This document shows positions 8,935 to 18,631 of a stretch of 42,028 nucleotides of DNA, in pieces; the first letter of the stretch is position 1; every line of letters begins with the position of its first letter. The notes under the pieces are model-generated. The model made no database searches and was not told where the DNA came from. It saw nothing but the letters and a program-made list of their open reading frames with translations. The DNA comes from Pseudomonadota bacterium (GTDB taxonomy: Bacteria; Pseudomonadota; Gammaproteobacteria; Burkholderiales; JAJZQI01). A program made the position numbers and the translations under genes. The stretch lies in contig JAJZQI010000017.1 in assembly GCA_021851875.1 (NCBI GenBank), forward strand, positions 1-42,028. The letters are read 5' to 3'.

Positions 8935-8962
8935 ATTATACAGCCTATTCCTGATACGTCAA
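8935..8962 (-). promoter_or_regulatory. Sigma-70 promoter of the tRNA Gly-Cys-Leu operon
   Basis: On the minus strand TTGACG (8962-8957) and a perfect TATAAT (8940-8935) are 16 bases apart, about 40 bases before tRNA-Gly. A small palindrome, GTAACG-CAGCA-CGTTAC, lies between promoter and tRNA and would be in the transcribed leader. Confidence 0.8.
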
Positions 8963-8995
8963 GCGCTTTGTGCTCTCGGCGCGCCAAAACAGTGC

Positions 8996-10594
8996 CTATT
9001 CTTCGATGCCCTGACTGCGCAGGTAATCATCGTAGCCGCCCAGGTAGTGGGTAACACCATCCGGGCGGATTTCCAGCACCTGGGTCGCCAGACTGGAAAC
9101 GAATTCCCGGTCATGCGAGACGAAAACCAGCGTACCGGTGAATTTTTCCAGGGCAATGTTGAGCGACTCGATGGATTCCATGTCCATATGGTTGGTCGGT
9201 TCGTCCATGATCAGCACGTTGGGTCGCTGCAGGATCAGTTTGCCATACAGCAGCCGGCCTTTTTCGCCGCCGGACAGCACCTTGACCGATTTCTTGGTGT
9301 CTTCGCCGGAGAACAGCAGTCGGCCCAGAATGCCGCGTACCACCTGCTCATCGTCGCCTTCGCGCGTCCAGCGCTGCACCCAGTCGAACAGATTCATGTC
9401 GTCGGCAAAGTCGGCTGCATGGTCTTGGGAAAAATAGCCGATGTTGGCCTTTTCCGCCCATTTAACCGTACCCGCCTTGGCCGGCAGCTCACCCACCAGA
9501 GTACGCAGCAGAGTGGTCTTACCCACACCGTTCTCGCCGATGACCGCCAGCCGTTGACCGGCTTCCAGAATCAGGTTGAGATTGCTGAACAGATCCGTGT
9601 CGTAGCCGTTGGTCAGACCCTCAATTTCAAGTGCCTGGCGATGCAGTTTTTCCTTTTCATCCACCTCAAAGCGAATGAAGGGATACTGGCGGCTGGAAGG
9701 CTTGAAATCTTCCACCTTGATCTTGTCGATCTGTTTCAGGCGCGATGTCGCCTGGCGTGCCTTGGATTTGTTGGCAGAGAAACGGCGCACAAAGTCCTGC
9801 AGCTCGGAAATACGTTCCTTGGCCTTGGCGTTGGCTGCCTGCTGGCGTTCGCGCGCCATGGTCGATGCTTCCAGGTAATCGTCATAATTGCCCGGGTAAA
9901 TGCGGATCTGACCGTAGTCCAGGTCGGCCATGTGGGTGCACACGCTGTTAAGAAAGTGGCGATCGTGCGAAATGATGATCATGGTGGAATTGCGCGAGTT
10001 GAGCACGGTTTCCAGCCAGCGAATGGTGTTGATGTCCAGGTTGTTGGTCGGCTCGTCCAGCAGCAGGATATCCGGATCGGAGAACAGCGCCTGGGCAAGC
10101 AAAACGCGCAGCTTCCAGCCCGGCGCCACGGCGCTCATCGGGCCGTTGTGCTGATCGGTGGGAATGCCCACGCCCAGCAGCAGTTCGCCGGCACGCGATT
10201 CGGCGGTGTAGCCGTCCAGTTCGGCAAAGCGCGCTTCCAGTTCGCCGGCGCGCATGTAGTCCTCGTCGGTGGCTTCCGGGTTGGCGTAGATGGCGTTCTT
10301 TTCTTCCTGAATCTTCCACAGTTCATCGTTGCCCATCATCACGACGTCGAGCACGCGTATGTCTTCGTAAGCGAACTGGTCCTGCCGCAGCTTACCCAGG
10401 CGCTCGCCCGGGTCCAGCATAACGTTGCCGGCGGTCGATTCCAGGTCGCCGCCCAGAATCTTCATAAAAGTCGATTTGCCGCAGCCGTTGGCGCCGATCA
10501 GGCCGTAACGGTTGCCGTCGCCGAATTTGACGGAAACATTTTCGAACAGGGGCTTGGCCCCGAATTGCATGGTTATATTGGCAGTGCTGATCAC
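8996..10594 (-). CDS. ybiT: ABC-F family ATPase YbiT
   Basis: A protein of 532 residues, closely collinear with E. coli YbiT from the first residues ([20 protein letters not shown]). Two ABC modules carry Walker A motifs GANGCGKS (about 34-41) and GENGVGKT (about 353-360), and Walker [12 protein letters not shown] and [11 protein letters not shown]. The first module has the atypical signature VAPGWK where ABC proteins have LSGG; the second has LSGGEKG. This is normal for YbiT. There is no membrane domain: ABC-F proteins bind the ribosomal E site and modulate translation. The GTG start overlaps the upstream kinase stop by 4 bases (GTGA), so translation of the two is coupled. Confidence 0.93.
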   Translation of the reverse strand: MISTANITMQFGAKPLFENVSVKFGDGNRYGLIGANGCGKSTFMKILGGDLESTAGNVMLDPGERLGKLRQDQFAYEDIRVLDVVMMGNDELWKIQEEKNAIYANPEATDEDYMRAGELEARFAELDGYTAESRAGELLLGVGIPTDQHNGPMSAVAPGWKLRVLLAQALFSDPDILLLDEPTNNLDINTIRWLETVLNSRNSTMIIISHDRHFLNSVCTHMADLDYGQIRIYPGNYDDYLEASTMARERQQAANAKAKERISELQDFVRRFSANKSKARQATSRLKQIDKIKVEDFKPSSRQYPFIRFEVDEKEKLHRQALEIEGLTNGYDTDLFSNLNLILEAGQRLAVIGENGVGKTTLLRTLVGELPAKAGTVKWAEKANIGYFSQDHAADFADDMNLFDWVQRWTREGDDEQVVRGILGRLLFSGEDTKKSVKVLSGGEKGRLLYGKLILQRPNVLIMDEPTNHMDMESIESLNIALEKFTGTLVFVSHDREFVSSLATQVLEIRPDGVTHYLGGYDDYLRSQGIEE

Positions 10595-13500
10595 GATGAG
10601 GACTTTTGCAGGAGGTTGTTTTCAGTCACCATTTTATCACGCATCGCTTCGATTGCAGCATAGGTCTGGATAAAGCCTTCTTCCAGCGCTTCAAACCCTG
10701 TTGTAAGCAGATCAAGCTGGCCGGACTTGGCCAGGTTTGACAATTCGCCGCACAAATGGCTGACCAGCGTGGCGCCGATGAAGGCGGACGCGCCTTTGAT
10801 TTCATGGGTGATGCGCCGGATCAGCTGAATGTCACGTTCCTCTACCGCTGAGCGCAAACGGTCCAGGCTGTCTTGAGTGGTTTCAATATACAGTGCAAAC
10901 AGCTCGACCGCTTTGGCCGGGTCGGGCAGATTGCTGGACAACTGATGCTGGTCGAACAAGGCTATCACATCGCTCTCCCCGGCCGTCGCCGCTGCAGGGA
11001 GCAGCGTCAGCTTTGGCAGGAACTGCTGCAGCATGTTTTGCAGCATATCGAGGCTGACCGGTTTGGCCAGGTATTCGTCCATGCCGCAGTTGATGCAGTG
11101 AGCACGGTCGTCGCTCATGGCATTGGCCGTCATGGCAATAACGGGAATATGCCTGCCACCGTTGTCCTGCTCGCTTTTGCGAATCTGGGTGGTGGCCTGC
11201 AGGCCGTCCATCACGGGCATTTGGCAGTCCATCAGCACCAGGTCGATCGATTCTTCCTGCAGGGTGTTCAAAGCTTCCTGGCCATTGCCGGCAAAGACGG
11301 GAAACAGCCCGAGGTGGCTGAGCATGTGGCCTACGACACGCTGGTTGATGGGATTGTCATCCACGACCAGAACACGGTAGTCATGCTGCAGGGAGGGACG
11401 CTCTGCCGTTTGGGGTTTGCTATCCAGCGCGTATGCGGCGGGTGTTTCATGCTCCAGCAGATTGAAGGCACGGTGCAGCCGCTGCATGCGGAGCGGTTTG
11501 GAAATGCACAAAAAACCGTTCTGCAGCAGTTCCTGCTCAAGCTGCCGCATATTGAACGGCAACAACAGCAGAATGTGCTGAAAACCGCTTTGCCTGTATG
11601 TTGCCAGTTGCTCCATCAACTTTTTGACGTCGGGGAGAAATTGACTCGAGTCCAGCAGTAAAACGCTGGATTCGCTACGGCGTTCTTCGAGGCCATTGAA
11701 TACGTTGCAGGAGATGCGCCAATACTGCAACTGTTTCACAATCGTGTTACGCAGCATAGAGTGGGGGATTTGAAGACAGACAACACCCAGCGAGTGCCTG
11801 GAGCGAGGCGGGCCGAGCGGCGTGCTGCGCGGTTGTTTGGGCACGCTCAGCGTCAGCCAGAAACGGGAACCGGTGCCGAGGGTGCTGTCGACATCCAGGT
11901 GCCCTCCCATCATTTCGGTAAGGTGGCGTGAAATGGCCAGTCCGAGGCCGGTCCCGCCATATTTGCGGGTGGTTGAACCATCTGCCTGGATGAACGGTTC
12001 AAACAAACGGATCTTGTCGGCGGCCGAAATGCCGATGCCGCTGTCGATGATCTCTATCATCAGATCGAGCTTTGTTTCCGTTTCGCCAATGCGGGTCGCA
12101 CGAATCAGAATGCTGCCTTGTTCGGTGAATTTGATTGCATTGTGCAGCAGGTTGAGGAAAATCTGCCGCAGGCGCCCCGCGTCACCCAGTAAATGGCCCG
12201 GCATGTCAGGCTGGATGTCACAGATTAGCTCAAGCCCTTTCGAGTAAGCGTTTTCCGCCAGCAGTTCCAGGCTTTCTTCCATGACTTCGCGCAGATCCAG
12301 ATCGGTGATTTCCAGTTCGAGCTTGCCGGCCTCCATCTTGGAGAAGTCGAGAATGTCGTTGATGATGGTCATCAGCGCTTGCGCGGAATGATGGATCGTG
12401 TCGGTGTAATCGCGCTGCTCCCGGCTCAGCGAGGTCGACTTGAGCAGTGACAGCATGCCCAGAATGCCGTTCATGGGCGTACGTATTTCATGACTCACGT
12501 TGGCGACGAACTGGGATTTGACGTTGGTTGCCACCAGTGCCGCGTCGTATGCCGAGCGCAACTGTTCCTCGGCATGTTTGCGATCGGAAATATCGCGAAT
12601 GATCGCCTGGATGACGATGCGGCCATCCAGGGTCATGCTGTGCAGCACGATTTCGGATGGGAATGTTTCGCCGGTTTTGCGCAGCCCTTGCCATTCGAAC
12701 ACGGATTGGCCGGCTTGGCGGGCGAACTGGATGTTCCTTTCCGCCAGAATGCTGGATGGCGTGCCGTCTGGTTGCGTTTCGGGAGCCAGTTGGTCCGGCC
12801 GCGAGTCGAGGAATTCCTGCTTGGTATCAAAACGGAACATCCCCAGTACGGCGCGATTGCAGTCGACGAAGCCCCGCTCATCGAGAATAACGATGCCGTC
12901 TGAATTCGTATCGAACAGCGTCTTGTATTTGACTTGCTCCTTTTCAATCAGCTGGGCTTGCTGCGATACCCGGCGGAATACGTAAAAGGAGATGGCCATG
13001 CCTGATACGGTAATGAGAATGCCTAGCATGATGAACAGGAATTGCGTGTTCTTGTAGGCTTCGGATGCGTGGGTGGCGGCCGTTTGGGTGGAGGAATTCT
13101 GCAGCGCAACCAGCTGGTCGAGCTTGCTGACGAGGATTTTCTGCATCGGAATCGTGCTGTCTTGCAGCAATTTGAGCGCCTCGGTATTGCGGCCTTCCAT
13201 CGCGTAGTTGATGGTGTCGAGTACAATCGGCTGCGTTTCGCCGGCCAGCTTCGACACTTCCTCGTAAATTTGCCGCTCCTTTACGGTTGTCAACGTCTTG
13301 CCCAGGGCTTCCCGCGCCTCGGCAAATTGCGTACCCAAATTGTAAAACACATGCAGTTCTTCGTCGCGCAAGAAGGGGTCGCCCGAGATGATGGTATGCA
13401 TGGTGATGATCCGCTCGCGCAGAGAGCTTTGCATGTCGAGGGCGTAGCGTGTCTTGACGTTGTTTACCTGAACGATGTGCTCCAGATTGCGGTGGATTTC

Positions 13501-13665
13501 ATCCATCTGATGAATGCCGATCAGGGCGAGTGACAGCATCAGGCCGAGCATCACCGAGAAACCGATAGCGAGATTACGCTTGAGGTGGAAAGTGGCGGGG
13601 CTTTGCGATATGGAAGGCGATATCGGCATCGGGACGGTGTGCTTTCGTTCGGTATGAGTAGGCAT
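10591..13665 (-). CDS. Hybrid sensor histidine kinase (sensor-PAS-HisKA-HATPase-degenerate REC-REC-HPt)
   Basis: A protein of 1024 residues. Order: TM1 about 33-51; periplasmic helical domain 52-207; TM2 208-230; PAS about 245-365; HisKA with SHEIRTP and phosphoacceptor H392; HATPase with NLLHNAIKF (N box), DSGIGI and GTGLGL; a receiver-like region 622-740 lacking the acidic pocket and phospho-Asp; a canonical receiver with VDDN and D813 in [11 protein letters not shown] and K868; and an HPt domain with H954 in THEIKG. A His-Asp-His phosphorelay is expected, passing phosphate to a response regulator that is not in the window. It resembles BarA-type kinases in layout. The periplasmic region is homologous to that of the GGDEF-EAL protein at 20352. 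ybiT follows with a 4-base overlap. Confidence 0.92.
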   Translation of the reverse strand: MPTHTERKHTVPMPISPSISQSPATFHLKRNLAIGFSVMLGLMLSLALIGIHQMDEIHRNLEHIVQVNNVKTRYALDMQSSLRERIITMHTIISGDPFLRDEELHVFYNLGTQFAEAREALGKTLTTVKERQIYEEVSKLAGETQPIVLDTINYAMEGRNTEALKLLQDSTIPMQKILVSKLDQLVALQNSSTQTAATHASEAYKNTQFLFIMLGILITVSGMAISFYVFRRVSQQAQLIEKEQVKYKTLFDTNSDGIVILDERGFVDCNRAVLGMFRFDTKQEFLDSRPDQLAPETQPDGTPSSILAERNIQFARQAGQSVFEWQGLRKTGETFPSEIVLHSMTLDGRIVIQAIIRDISDRKHAEEQLRSAYDAALVATNVKSQFVANVSHEIRTPMNGILGMLSLLKSTSLSREQRDYTDTIHHSAQALMTIINDILDFSKMEAGKLELEITDLDLREVMEESLELLAENAYSKGLELICDIQPDMPGHLLGDAGRLRQIFLNLLHNAIKFTEQGSILIRATRIGETETKLDLMIEIIDSGIGISAADKIRLFEPFIQADGSTTRKYGGTGLGLAISRHLTEMMGGHLDVDSTLGTGSRFWLTLSVPKQPRSTPLGPPRSRHSLGVVCLQIPHSMLRNTIVKQLQYWRISCNVFNGLEERRSESSVLLLDSSQFLPDVKKLMEQLATYRQSGFQHILLLLPFNMRQLEQELLQNGFLCISKPLRMQRLHRAFNLLEHETPAAYALDSKPQTAERPSLQHDYRVLVVDDNPINQRVVGHMLSHLGLFPVFAGNGQEALNTLQEESIDLVLMDCQMPVMDGLQATTQIRKSEQDNGGRHIPVIAMTANAMSDDRAHCINCGMDEYLAKPVSLDMLQNMLQQFLPKLTLLPAAATAGESDVIALFDQHQLSSNLPDPAKAVELFALYIETTQDSLDRLRSAVEERDIQLIRRITHEIKGASAFIGATLVSHLCGELSNLAKSGQLDLLTTGFEALEEGFIQTYAAIEAMRDKMVTENNLLQKSSS

Positions 13666-13771
13666 TGTTAGAATAGCTAGAATAATGGCTTATGCCAGAG
13701 CGGCTTGCCAAGCCGGGACTCGGCGCAGGCAGGAGGAAAGCGGGGTGCAGCTGTACGCCGTTTGGATTTCG

Positions 13772-14344
13772 TCAGTTGGGTTGCTGCGGTTCGTTTGTTG
13801 CAGCCAGACGGCGTGCGCCTTCGAAACGGCGTGCCCAGTAAGTGTCGCGCAGATCGGAAATCTGGATGGCTCCGCTAGAGGTGCTGGGAGCATGGATAAA
13901 CTGGTTGTTGCCGATGTAAATGCCGACATGGGAGAAAGCGCGGCGCATGGTGTTGAAAAACACCAGATCGCCTGGGCGCAGCTCATTTTCCTTGATGGTG
14001 TTGCCCATCCGGCTGATGGCATTGGCATTGTGCGGCAGATTGACGTTGAGCGCCTGGTGAAAAACATAGCTGACAAAGCCGCTGCAATCCATACCCGTTT
14101 CGGGCTGGCTGCCGCCGTATTTGTATGGCACGCCAATCAAGCCCATGGCCTGCATCACCAGTTCAGAAGTTTTTTCCGACAGTTGCTGGGTTTTCAGCGT
14201 CAGATAGCCCAGAGCGCTATTTTCTGCCGACGTTTCGGATTTCTTTGGCTGGATATCCGGGAGTGTGCTTGGCTCAGCCATAGCCGATCCGGCGCTTAAC
14301 GCGCCAAGCAAGACAAGGCTGATTAACTGCTGAGCTTTGAACAT
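13772..14344 (-). CDS. NlpC/P60-family cell-wall hydrolase
   Basis: A protein of 190 residues with a signal peptide MFKAQQLISLVLLGALSAGSAMA. The C-terminal half is an NlpC/P60 (C40) domain: YKYGGSQPETGMDCSGFVSYVF gives catalytic C87, FSHVGIYIGN gives H139, and FIHAPSTSSG gives the third polar residue H151. Such enzymes cleave peptidoglycan stem peptides, usually D-Glu/mDAP bonds, in the periplasm. No lipobox is visible. ATG at 14344 has a GGGGA ahead of it. It is transcribed in the same direction as the kinase but is separated by about 106 bases, so it is probably independent. Confidence 0.9.
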   Translation of the reverse strand: MFKAQQLISLVLLGALSAGSAMAEPSTLPDIQPKKSETSAENSALGYLTLKTQQLSEKTSELVMQAMGLIGVPYKYGGSQPETGMDCSGFVSYVFHQALNVNLPHNANAISRMGNTIKENELRPGDLVFFNTMRRAFSHVGIYIGNNQFIHAPSTSSGAIQISDLRDTYWARRFEGARRLAATNEPQQPN

Positions 14345-14511
14345 GTTGCAAATCCCCGCATCTCTGATTATTGTGGAGCGGAGGATGTCTCCCTGACATA
14401 CTGTACTAACAATACTAATTCAGGGTAATTATTTTGGCAAATTATTTATCAAAATCAATATAAAAGCGTCGCATTCTCGATCTCGCTTTAGTTTAATGTG
14501 AAAGGGCTTCC

Positions 14512-16194
14512 ATGCTGTTGGAAACCATCGGCGTAGTCCGTGATCTGCCAAGGCTGCATGAAATTGCCAGCGTGCTGGTGCGTTACGGCATGGGTGACTT
14601 GATGAGGCGCCTGGGGGTGGCGACTCTGCTGGAGCGCGCCGGAAAAATTCTGCACTGGCGCGAATCAAGCGAAAACGAGCATCTGGAACCGGCGGAACGA
14701 CTGCGGCGGGCGTTGGAGGAGTTGGGGCCGACCTTCGTCAAGCTGGGACAGATCATGGCGACCCGGGTGGATATGTTTCCGCCGCACTGGATTGCGGAAT
14801 TCGAGAAATTGCAGCACCAGGTTACGCCGGTCGGTTTTGATGAAATCAAGCTCGAGCTGGAAACGGTTTACGGCGAAAGTCTGACGACCCTGTTCCGTGA
14901 AGTCGACTCAACACCCCTGGCGGCGGCCTCAATCGCGCAGGTCCACGCGGCAACCCTGCATGACGGCAGCGAAGTGATACTCAAGGTCCGCCGTCCCGGT
15001 GTGCGCGGCAAGGTTGAGGCGGATCTGCGTATCCTTGAACATATTGCCCGACTGGTCGAATTGGAAATTCCTGAAAGCAGACGCTATCAGCCGGTGCGCA
15101 TCGTCGAGCAATTTCGCAAATCGCTGCGGCGGGAAATGGATCTGGCGATGGAGGCGCGCAACATCGAGCGCTTCGCCCGCAACTTCGAGGGTGATCCGAA
15201 AATCAAGATCCCGCGCGTTTTCTGGGACTGGACCAACGAAATGGTCAATGTCCAGGAGCGCATTCACGGCATTCCGGGCACGCATTTTCGCGAGGCCCCT
15301 TTACAGGGCCTGGATCTGACTGTATTGGCATCCAACGGGGCGGATGCGGTGTTGAAAATGATCTTGCTGGACGGTTTCTTTCATGCCGATCCGCATCCGG
15401 GCAACATTTATTTTATGACGGATCACCGCATCGCCATCATCGACTTCGGCATGGTCGGGTATTTGTCCGAACAACGGCGCAACCAGTTGGTGGATTTGTT
15501 GGCTGCCCTGGCCCGCAAGGACTCGGATGGCATGCTGAATGTGTTGCTGGAATGGACCAGCGACGACGCGGATATGGACGAGCACAAGCTGGCTGCGGAT
15601 GTGGGCGAGTTGGTGCTCAATTATGAAAACGTGGAACTCAAGCATGTGAATATCGCCAATGTGTTCGCCGAAGTGACGGCAATCATGCGGGATAATTCAC
15701 TGGTTCTGCCATCAGACATGTCATTGCTGTTCAAGGCGCTTATCACGCTTGAGGGGCTCGGCGTGCAGCTCGATCCCAATTTCCACATGGTGGAACACCT
15801 TACGCCGTTTGTCCGCAAAGTGATTTTTGCGCGTTACCAGCCTGATATGCTTCTGCGCCGCGGTAAACACAGCGCGGTGGAGCTGCTGCACGTGTTGACA
15901 GGGCTGCCGCGTGACCTGCTGCGGCTGATGCGCGAAGCGCGTCGCGGCAGGCTGAAAATCGACCTGGATTTGCGTCGGTTGGAGCAGTTCGGCTATCAGC
16001 TCGATGCGACGGCCAACCGCATCACCATGGGTATACTCACTGCCTCGCTGGTGATCGGTTCCGCCATTGTCATGACTGTGCAAGCGGGACCCAGGATTAT
16101 GGGAATGTCATTCTTCGGCATCTTGGGCTTTTTGTTGGCTTTCATCAACAGCTTGTGGATCATCTTTTCCATTTGGCGGTCGGGCAAGCATTAA
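14512..16194 (+). CDS. ubiB: UbiB/ABC1/AarF-family atypical kinase
   Basis: A protein of 560 residues, full length for proteobacterial UbiB. The KxGQ motif is in FVKLGQIMATRVDMFPP, the Ala-rich nucleotide loop in TPLAAASIAQVHAA, the ion-pair Lys in EVILKVRRPGV, the catalytic loop in HADPHPGN and the metal-binding motif in IDFGMVG. Two hydrophobic helices at the C-terminus (about 505-555) anchor it in the inner membrane. It is an ATPase required for aerobic ubiquinone biosynthesis. Here it stands alone: ubiE and ubiJ, its partners in E. coli, are not adjacent. It could be another ABC1 paralogue, so the symbol is likely but not certain. Confidence 0.85.
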   Translation: MLLETIGVVRDLPRLHEIASVLVRYGMGDLMRRLGVATLLERAGKILHWRESSENEHLEPAERLRRALEELGPTFVKLGQIMATRVDMFPPHWIAEFEKLQHQVTPVGFDEIKLELETVYGESLTTLFREVDSTPLAAASIAQVHAATLHDGSEVILKVRRPGVRGKVEADLRILEHIARLVELEIPESRRYQPVRIVEQFRKSLRREMDLAMEARNIERFARNFEGDPKIKIPRVFWDWTNEMVNVQERIHGIPGTHFREAPLQGLDLTVLASNGADAVLKMILLDGFFHADPHPGNIYFMTDHRIAIIDFGMVGYLSEQRRNQLVDLLAALARKDSDGMLNVLLEWTSDDADMDEHKLAADVGELVLNYENVELKHVNIANVFAEVTAIMRDNSLVLPSDMSLLFKALITLEGLGVQLDPNFHMVEHLTPFVRKVIFARYQPDMLLRRGKHSAVELLHVLTGLPRDLLRLMREARRGRLKIDLDLRRLEQFGYQLDATANRITMGILTASLVIGSAIVMTVQAGPRIMGMSFFGILGFLLAFINSLWIIFSIWRSGKH

Positions 16195-16257
16195 GGCACA
16201 AAAAAATGATGACTGTAACAGCGCAAGTGCTTTTTTGTTGCGGTGAGGAGTGCTATG

Positions 16258-16320
16258 CTGGTAAATAAATACCATAACGGTTTTCCCACTACGAAGCGGG
16301 ACTCATAAAAAACCGGGTTG
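16258..16320 (+). promoter_or_regulatory. Structured leader upstream of the chemoreceptor, identity unknown
   Basis: The 5' region contains nested complementarity: tggta-N6-tacca, then cggtttt pairing with aaaaccg around an inner ccc...ggg hairpin with loop actacgaagc. Together they could form a compact RNA fold just before the start site. I do not recognise a known riboswitch class; GEMM-type c-di-GMP aptamer core motifs are absent. Confidence 0.3.
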
Positions 16321-16344
16321 TAAATAAAAATATTGGAGGTGATG

Positions 16345-17532
16345 ATGCGCGGCCGTCCGAGTATTCTGCGACGCTTACTGTTTTCTTTTCTTGGCTTCGG
16401 GCTGGCAATGGGGATCATTTTTCCCTTTTATGCCAATTTCTTCGTCAGCTGGAAACCTGGCATGCTCCCCTGGTTTATTTTTGGCTGTATCGTGGCCGGC
16501 TTGTCCATCGGTGTGGCCAACTATGCATTGCTCAACTTCATCTTGCTGACGCGTTTGCGTCGCATCTCCGAAGTGGCCGGTCAGATTTCCCGCAAGGACC
16601 TGACTTTTACCTGCCAGATGGAGAGCAACGACACGATTGGTGAAATCATCGACAGCTTCAATTCCATGGTGGCGGATCTGCGTTCACTGATCGGGCAGAC
16701 CTCCAATCTCAGCGGCAGCGTGCTCAAGGACAGTGCCAACATCAGCAGTATCCTGGCCAACATCAATGGCGATGTCGGCGCTCAGTCTGGCAGTGCGACA
16801 GAAATCAATCACGCCATTGAGCATCTGGCTCATACCGTTCAGTCTATCAGCTCCAGCTCCAGCGAAGCTGCCAGTCAGGCAAGGGAAACAGCCCGTGTTG
16901 CGAACGAAGGCGGCAGCGTGGTGCAGCAGTCCATTCAGGGAATGGATAAAATCAGCCAGGTCGTGGAGGAAGCGGCGCAGGCCGTGGACAATCTGGGTCA
17001 GAGTTCGCAGCAGATCGGTGCGATCGTGGCGGTAATCAAGGAAATCGCCGAGCAGACCAATTTGCTGGCGCTCAATGCCGCTATTGAGGCGGCTCGTGCA
17101 GGTGAACAGGGACGCGGTTTTGCCGTGGTGGCCGATGAAGTGCGGAAGCTGGCCGAGAAAACGACGCAGGCGACGCAGGAAATCAGCGGGATGATCGATT
17201 CCATTCAGCAAGAAACGCAACAGGCTGTTCGCAGCATGAGCATGGGTACGGCCGAGGTGCGCAATGGCGTTACCATGACCCACCAGGCAGGCGAGGCCCT
17301 GCAGGAGATTGTCATCAAGGTGGATCAGGTGAGTCATATGATCGAAGGAATTGCAGCCTCCACCAGCCAGCAGGAAGCCGATGTGACCAATATCAAGGAC
17401 AACATCGAGCAGATTTCCAGCCTCATTTCCGGTACCTTCTCCAACACCCAGAAGGGGGCGGAGCAGGCGCAGGCCTTGTCGCAAATTTCCAGCCAGCTTG
17501 ACGATCTGGTTAAAGGGTTCCGCCTGGCGTAA
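16345..17532 (+). CDS. Methyl-accepting chemotaxis protein without a periplasmic sensor domain
   Basis: A protein of 395 residues. ATG at 16345 is chosen because GGAGG (16335-16339) is five bases ahead; longer TTG or ATG starts are too close to it. Two transmembrane helices (about 10-28 and 38-62) are separated by only about ten residues ([11 protein letters not shown]), so there is no ligand-binding domain. A HAMP-like segment follows ([25 protein letters not shown]), then a long coiled-coil signalling domain. Its hairpin tip, [31 protein letters not shown], is highly conserved and binds CheA/CheW. It may sense membrane or cytoplasmic state, or act with a partner. No che genes are nearby. 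Confidence 0.92.
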   Translation: MRGRPSILRRLLFSFLGFGLAMGIIFPFYANFFVSWKPGMLPWFIFGCIVAGLSIGVANYALLNFILLTRLRRISEVAGQISRKDLTFTCQMESNDTIGEIIDSFNSMVADLRSLIGQTSNLSGSVLKDSANISSILANINGDVGAQSGSATEINHAIEHLAHTVQSISSSSSEAASQARETARVANEGGSVVQQSIQGMDKISQVVEEAAQAVDNLGQSSQQIGAIVAVIKEIAEQTNLLALNAAIEAARAGEQGRGFAVVADEVRKLAEKTTQATQEISGMIDSIQQETQQAVRSMSMGTAEVRNGVTMTHQAGEALQEIVIKVDQVSHMIEGIAASTSQQEADVTNIKDNIEQISSLISGTFSNTQKGAEQAQALSQISSQLDDLVKGFRLA

Positions 17533-17608
17533 TCTTTTGCAATCTGTCTGACATGGCCGGTGCCAAGGTGTCGGCTATTCTCCATTGGTATCCACTTCAG
17601 GTTGAATC

Positions 17609-18616
17609 GTGATCTTCAGCAGCCCCCGATTGTTTTCTCGCTTGGTCTTTTGGCTCATGCTTTGCTGCGGCGTGCCGGCCTGCGCTGATGAGGCCGAGGA
17701 TGCGTTTGTCCAGCGCCTGGTTGAACAGGATGGTTTCGCTGCCGGTCAGGTCAAAGCGTGGCTGGATGCCGCTCAGGTGCGCGACAGCATTCTGCAGACG
17801 ATGGCCCGGCCGCCGGAATCGCGTAGCTGGCCGGATTATCGCGCCGGTTTTCTGACCGAGGCGCGTATCCGCGCCGGTGTCCAATTCTGGGACAGCAATG
17901 CCGGTTGGCTCAGCGTGGCGCAATGCCGCTATGGGGTGCAGCCGGAGTACATCGTGGCCATTTTGGGGGTGGAAACCTTTTATGGCCGCCAGACGGGCCG
18001 TTACCCCATTCTCGATGCCCTGGTGACACTCGGCTTTCATTATCCGCCGCGTGCGCAGTTCTTTCAGGATGAACTGGAGCAGTTCCTGCTTTTGTCGCGC
18101 GAGGAACAGAGGGACCCGCTGGTCCATAAAGGTTCCTATGCCGGTGCGATGGGAATCCCGCAATTCATGCCGAGCAGCTTCCGCCGTTGGGCGGTTGACC
18201 TGAATGGCGATGGGGTGCGGGACATCTGGAACGAACCGGCCGATGCGATCGGCAGCGTTGCCAATTATTTCAAGTCGTTTGGCTGGCAAACCGGCGGGGA
18301 ATTTCTGCTGCCGGTGACCGTTACGCCTTCGGCCGAGTTGGACAGCCTGATGCAGGAGCCGTTTACTGCACGACAGCATACGCTGGCCGAATGGCGCGCG
18401 CTGGGGGTGAATGCGGGCGCCACCAAACTGCCGCCCGAAACGCCGGCCTGGTTGTTCAGCCTTGACGAGGGCGAGCAGAAAAGCTGGTTTTTAGGCTTGA
18501 ACAATTTTTTTGTTCTGACCCGCTATAATCGCAGCGTTTACTACGCCACCACCGTCTTGCAGTTGGCTGAAGCCCTGCGCAAATCGGTTGTGCTGGTCGA
18601 TGCGAGCTGCAATTAG
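17609..18616 (+). CDS. mltB: MltB-like lytic murein transglycosylase
   Basis: A protein of 335 residues with a GTG start; no in-frame ATG precedes the signal peptide. The export signal is MIFSSPRLFSRLVFWLMLCCGVPACADE; VPAC could be a poor lipobox, so whether it is a lipoprotein is open. AILGVETFYGRQTGRYP holds the catalytic Glu, E122. GAMGIPQFMPSSFRRWAVDLNGDGVRDIWNEPADAIGSVANYF is the family hallmark of SLT-B enzymes. It cleaves glycan strands to 1,6-anhydromuropeptides in the periplasm. It is convergent with selO, with a gap of only 15 bases. Confidence 0.9.
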   Translation: MIFSSPRLFSRLVFWLMLCCGVPACADEAEDAFVQRLVEQDGFAAGQVKAWLDAAQVRDSILQTMARPPESRSWPDYRAGFLTEARIRAGVQFWDSNAGWLSVAQCRYGVQPEYIVAILGVETFYGRQTGRYPILDALVTLGFHYPPRAQFFQDELEQFLLLSREEQRDPLVHKGSYAGAMGIPQFMPSSFRRWAVDLNGDGVRDIWNEPADAIGSVANYFKSFGWQTGGEFLLPVTVTPSAELDSLMQEPFTARQHTLAEWRALGVNAGATKLPPETPAWLFSLDEGEQKSWFLGLNNFFVLTRYNRSVYYATTVLQLAEALRKSVVLVDASCN

Positions 18617-18631
18617 CCGCCGCCTGACCGC

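Noticed and set aside
8930-10663. 577-residue open frame antisense to ybiT
   Set aside because: Composition is that of a mirror frame; YbiT on the other strand is unambiguous.
13701-13715. Hairpin cggctt-gcc-aagccg between the kinase start and the NlpC/P60 gene end, as a terminator
   Set aside because: No T run follows on the minus strand; too weak to call.
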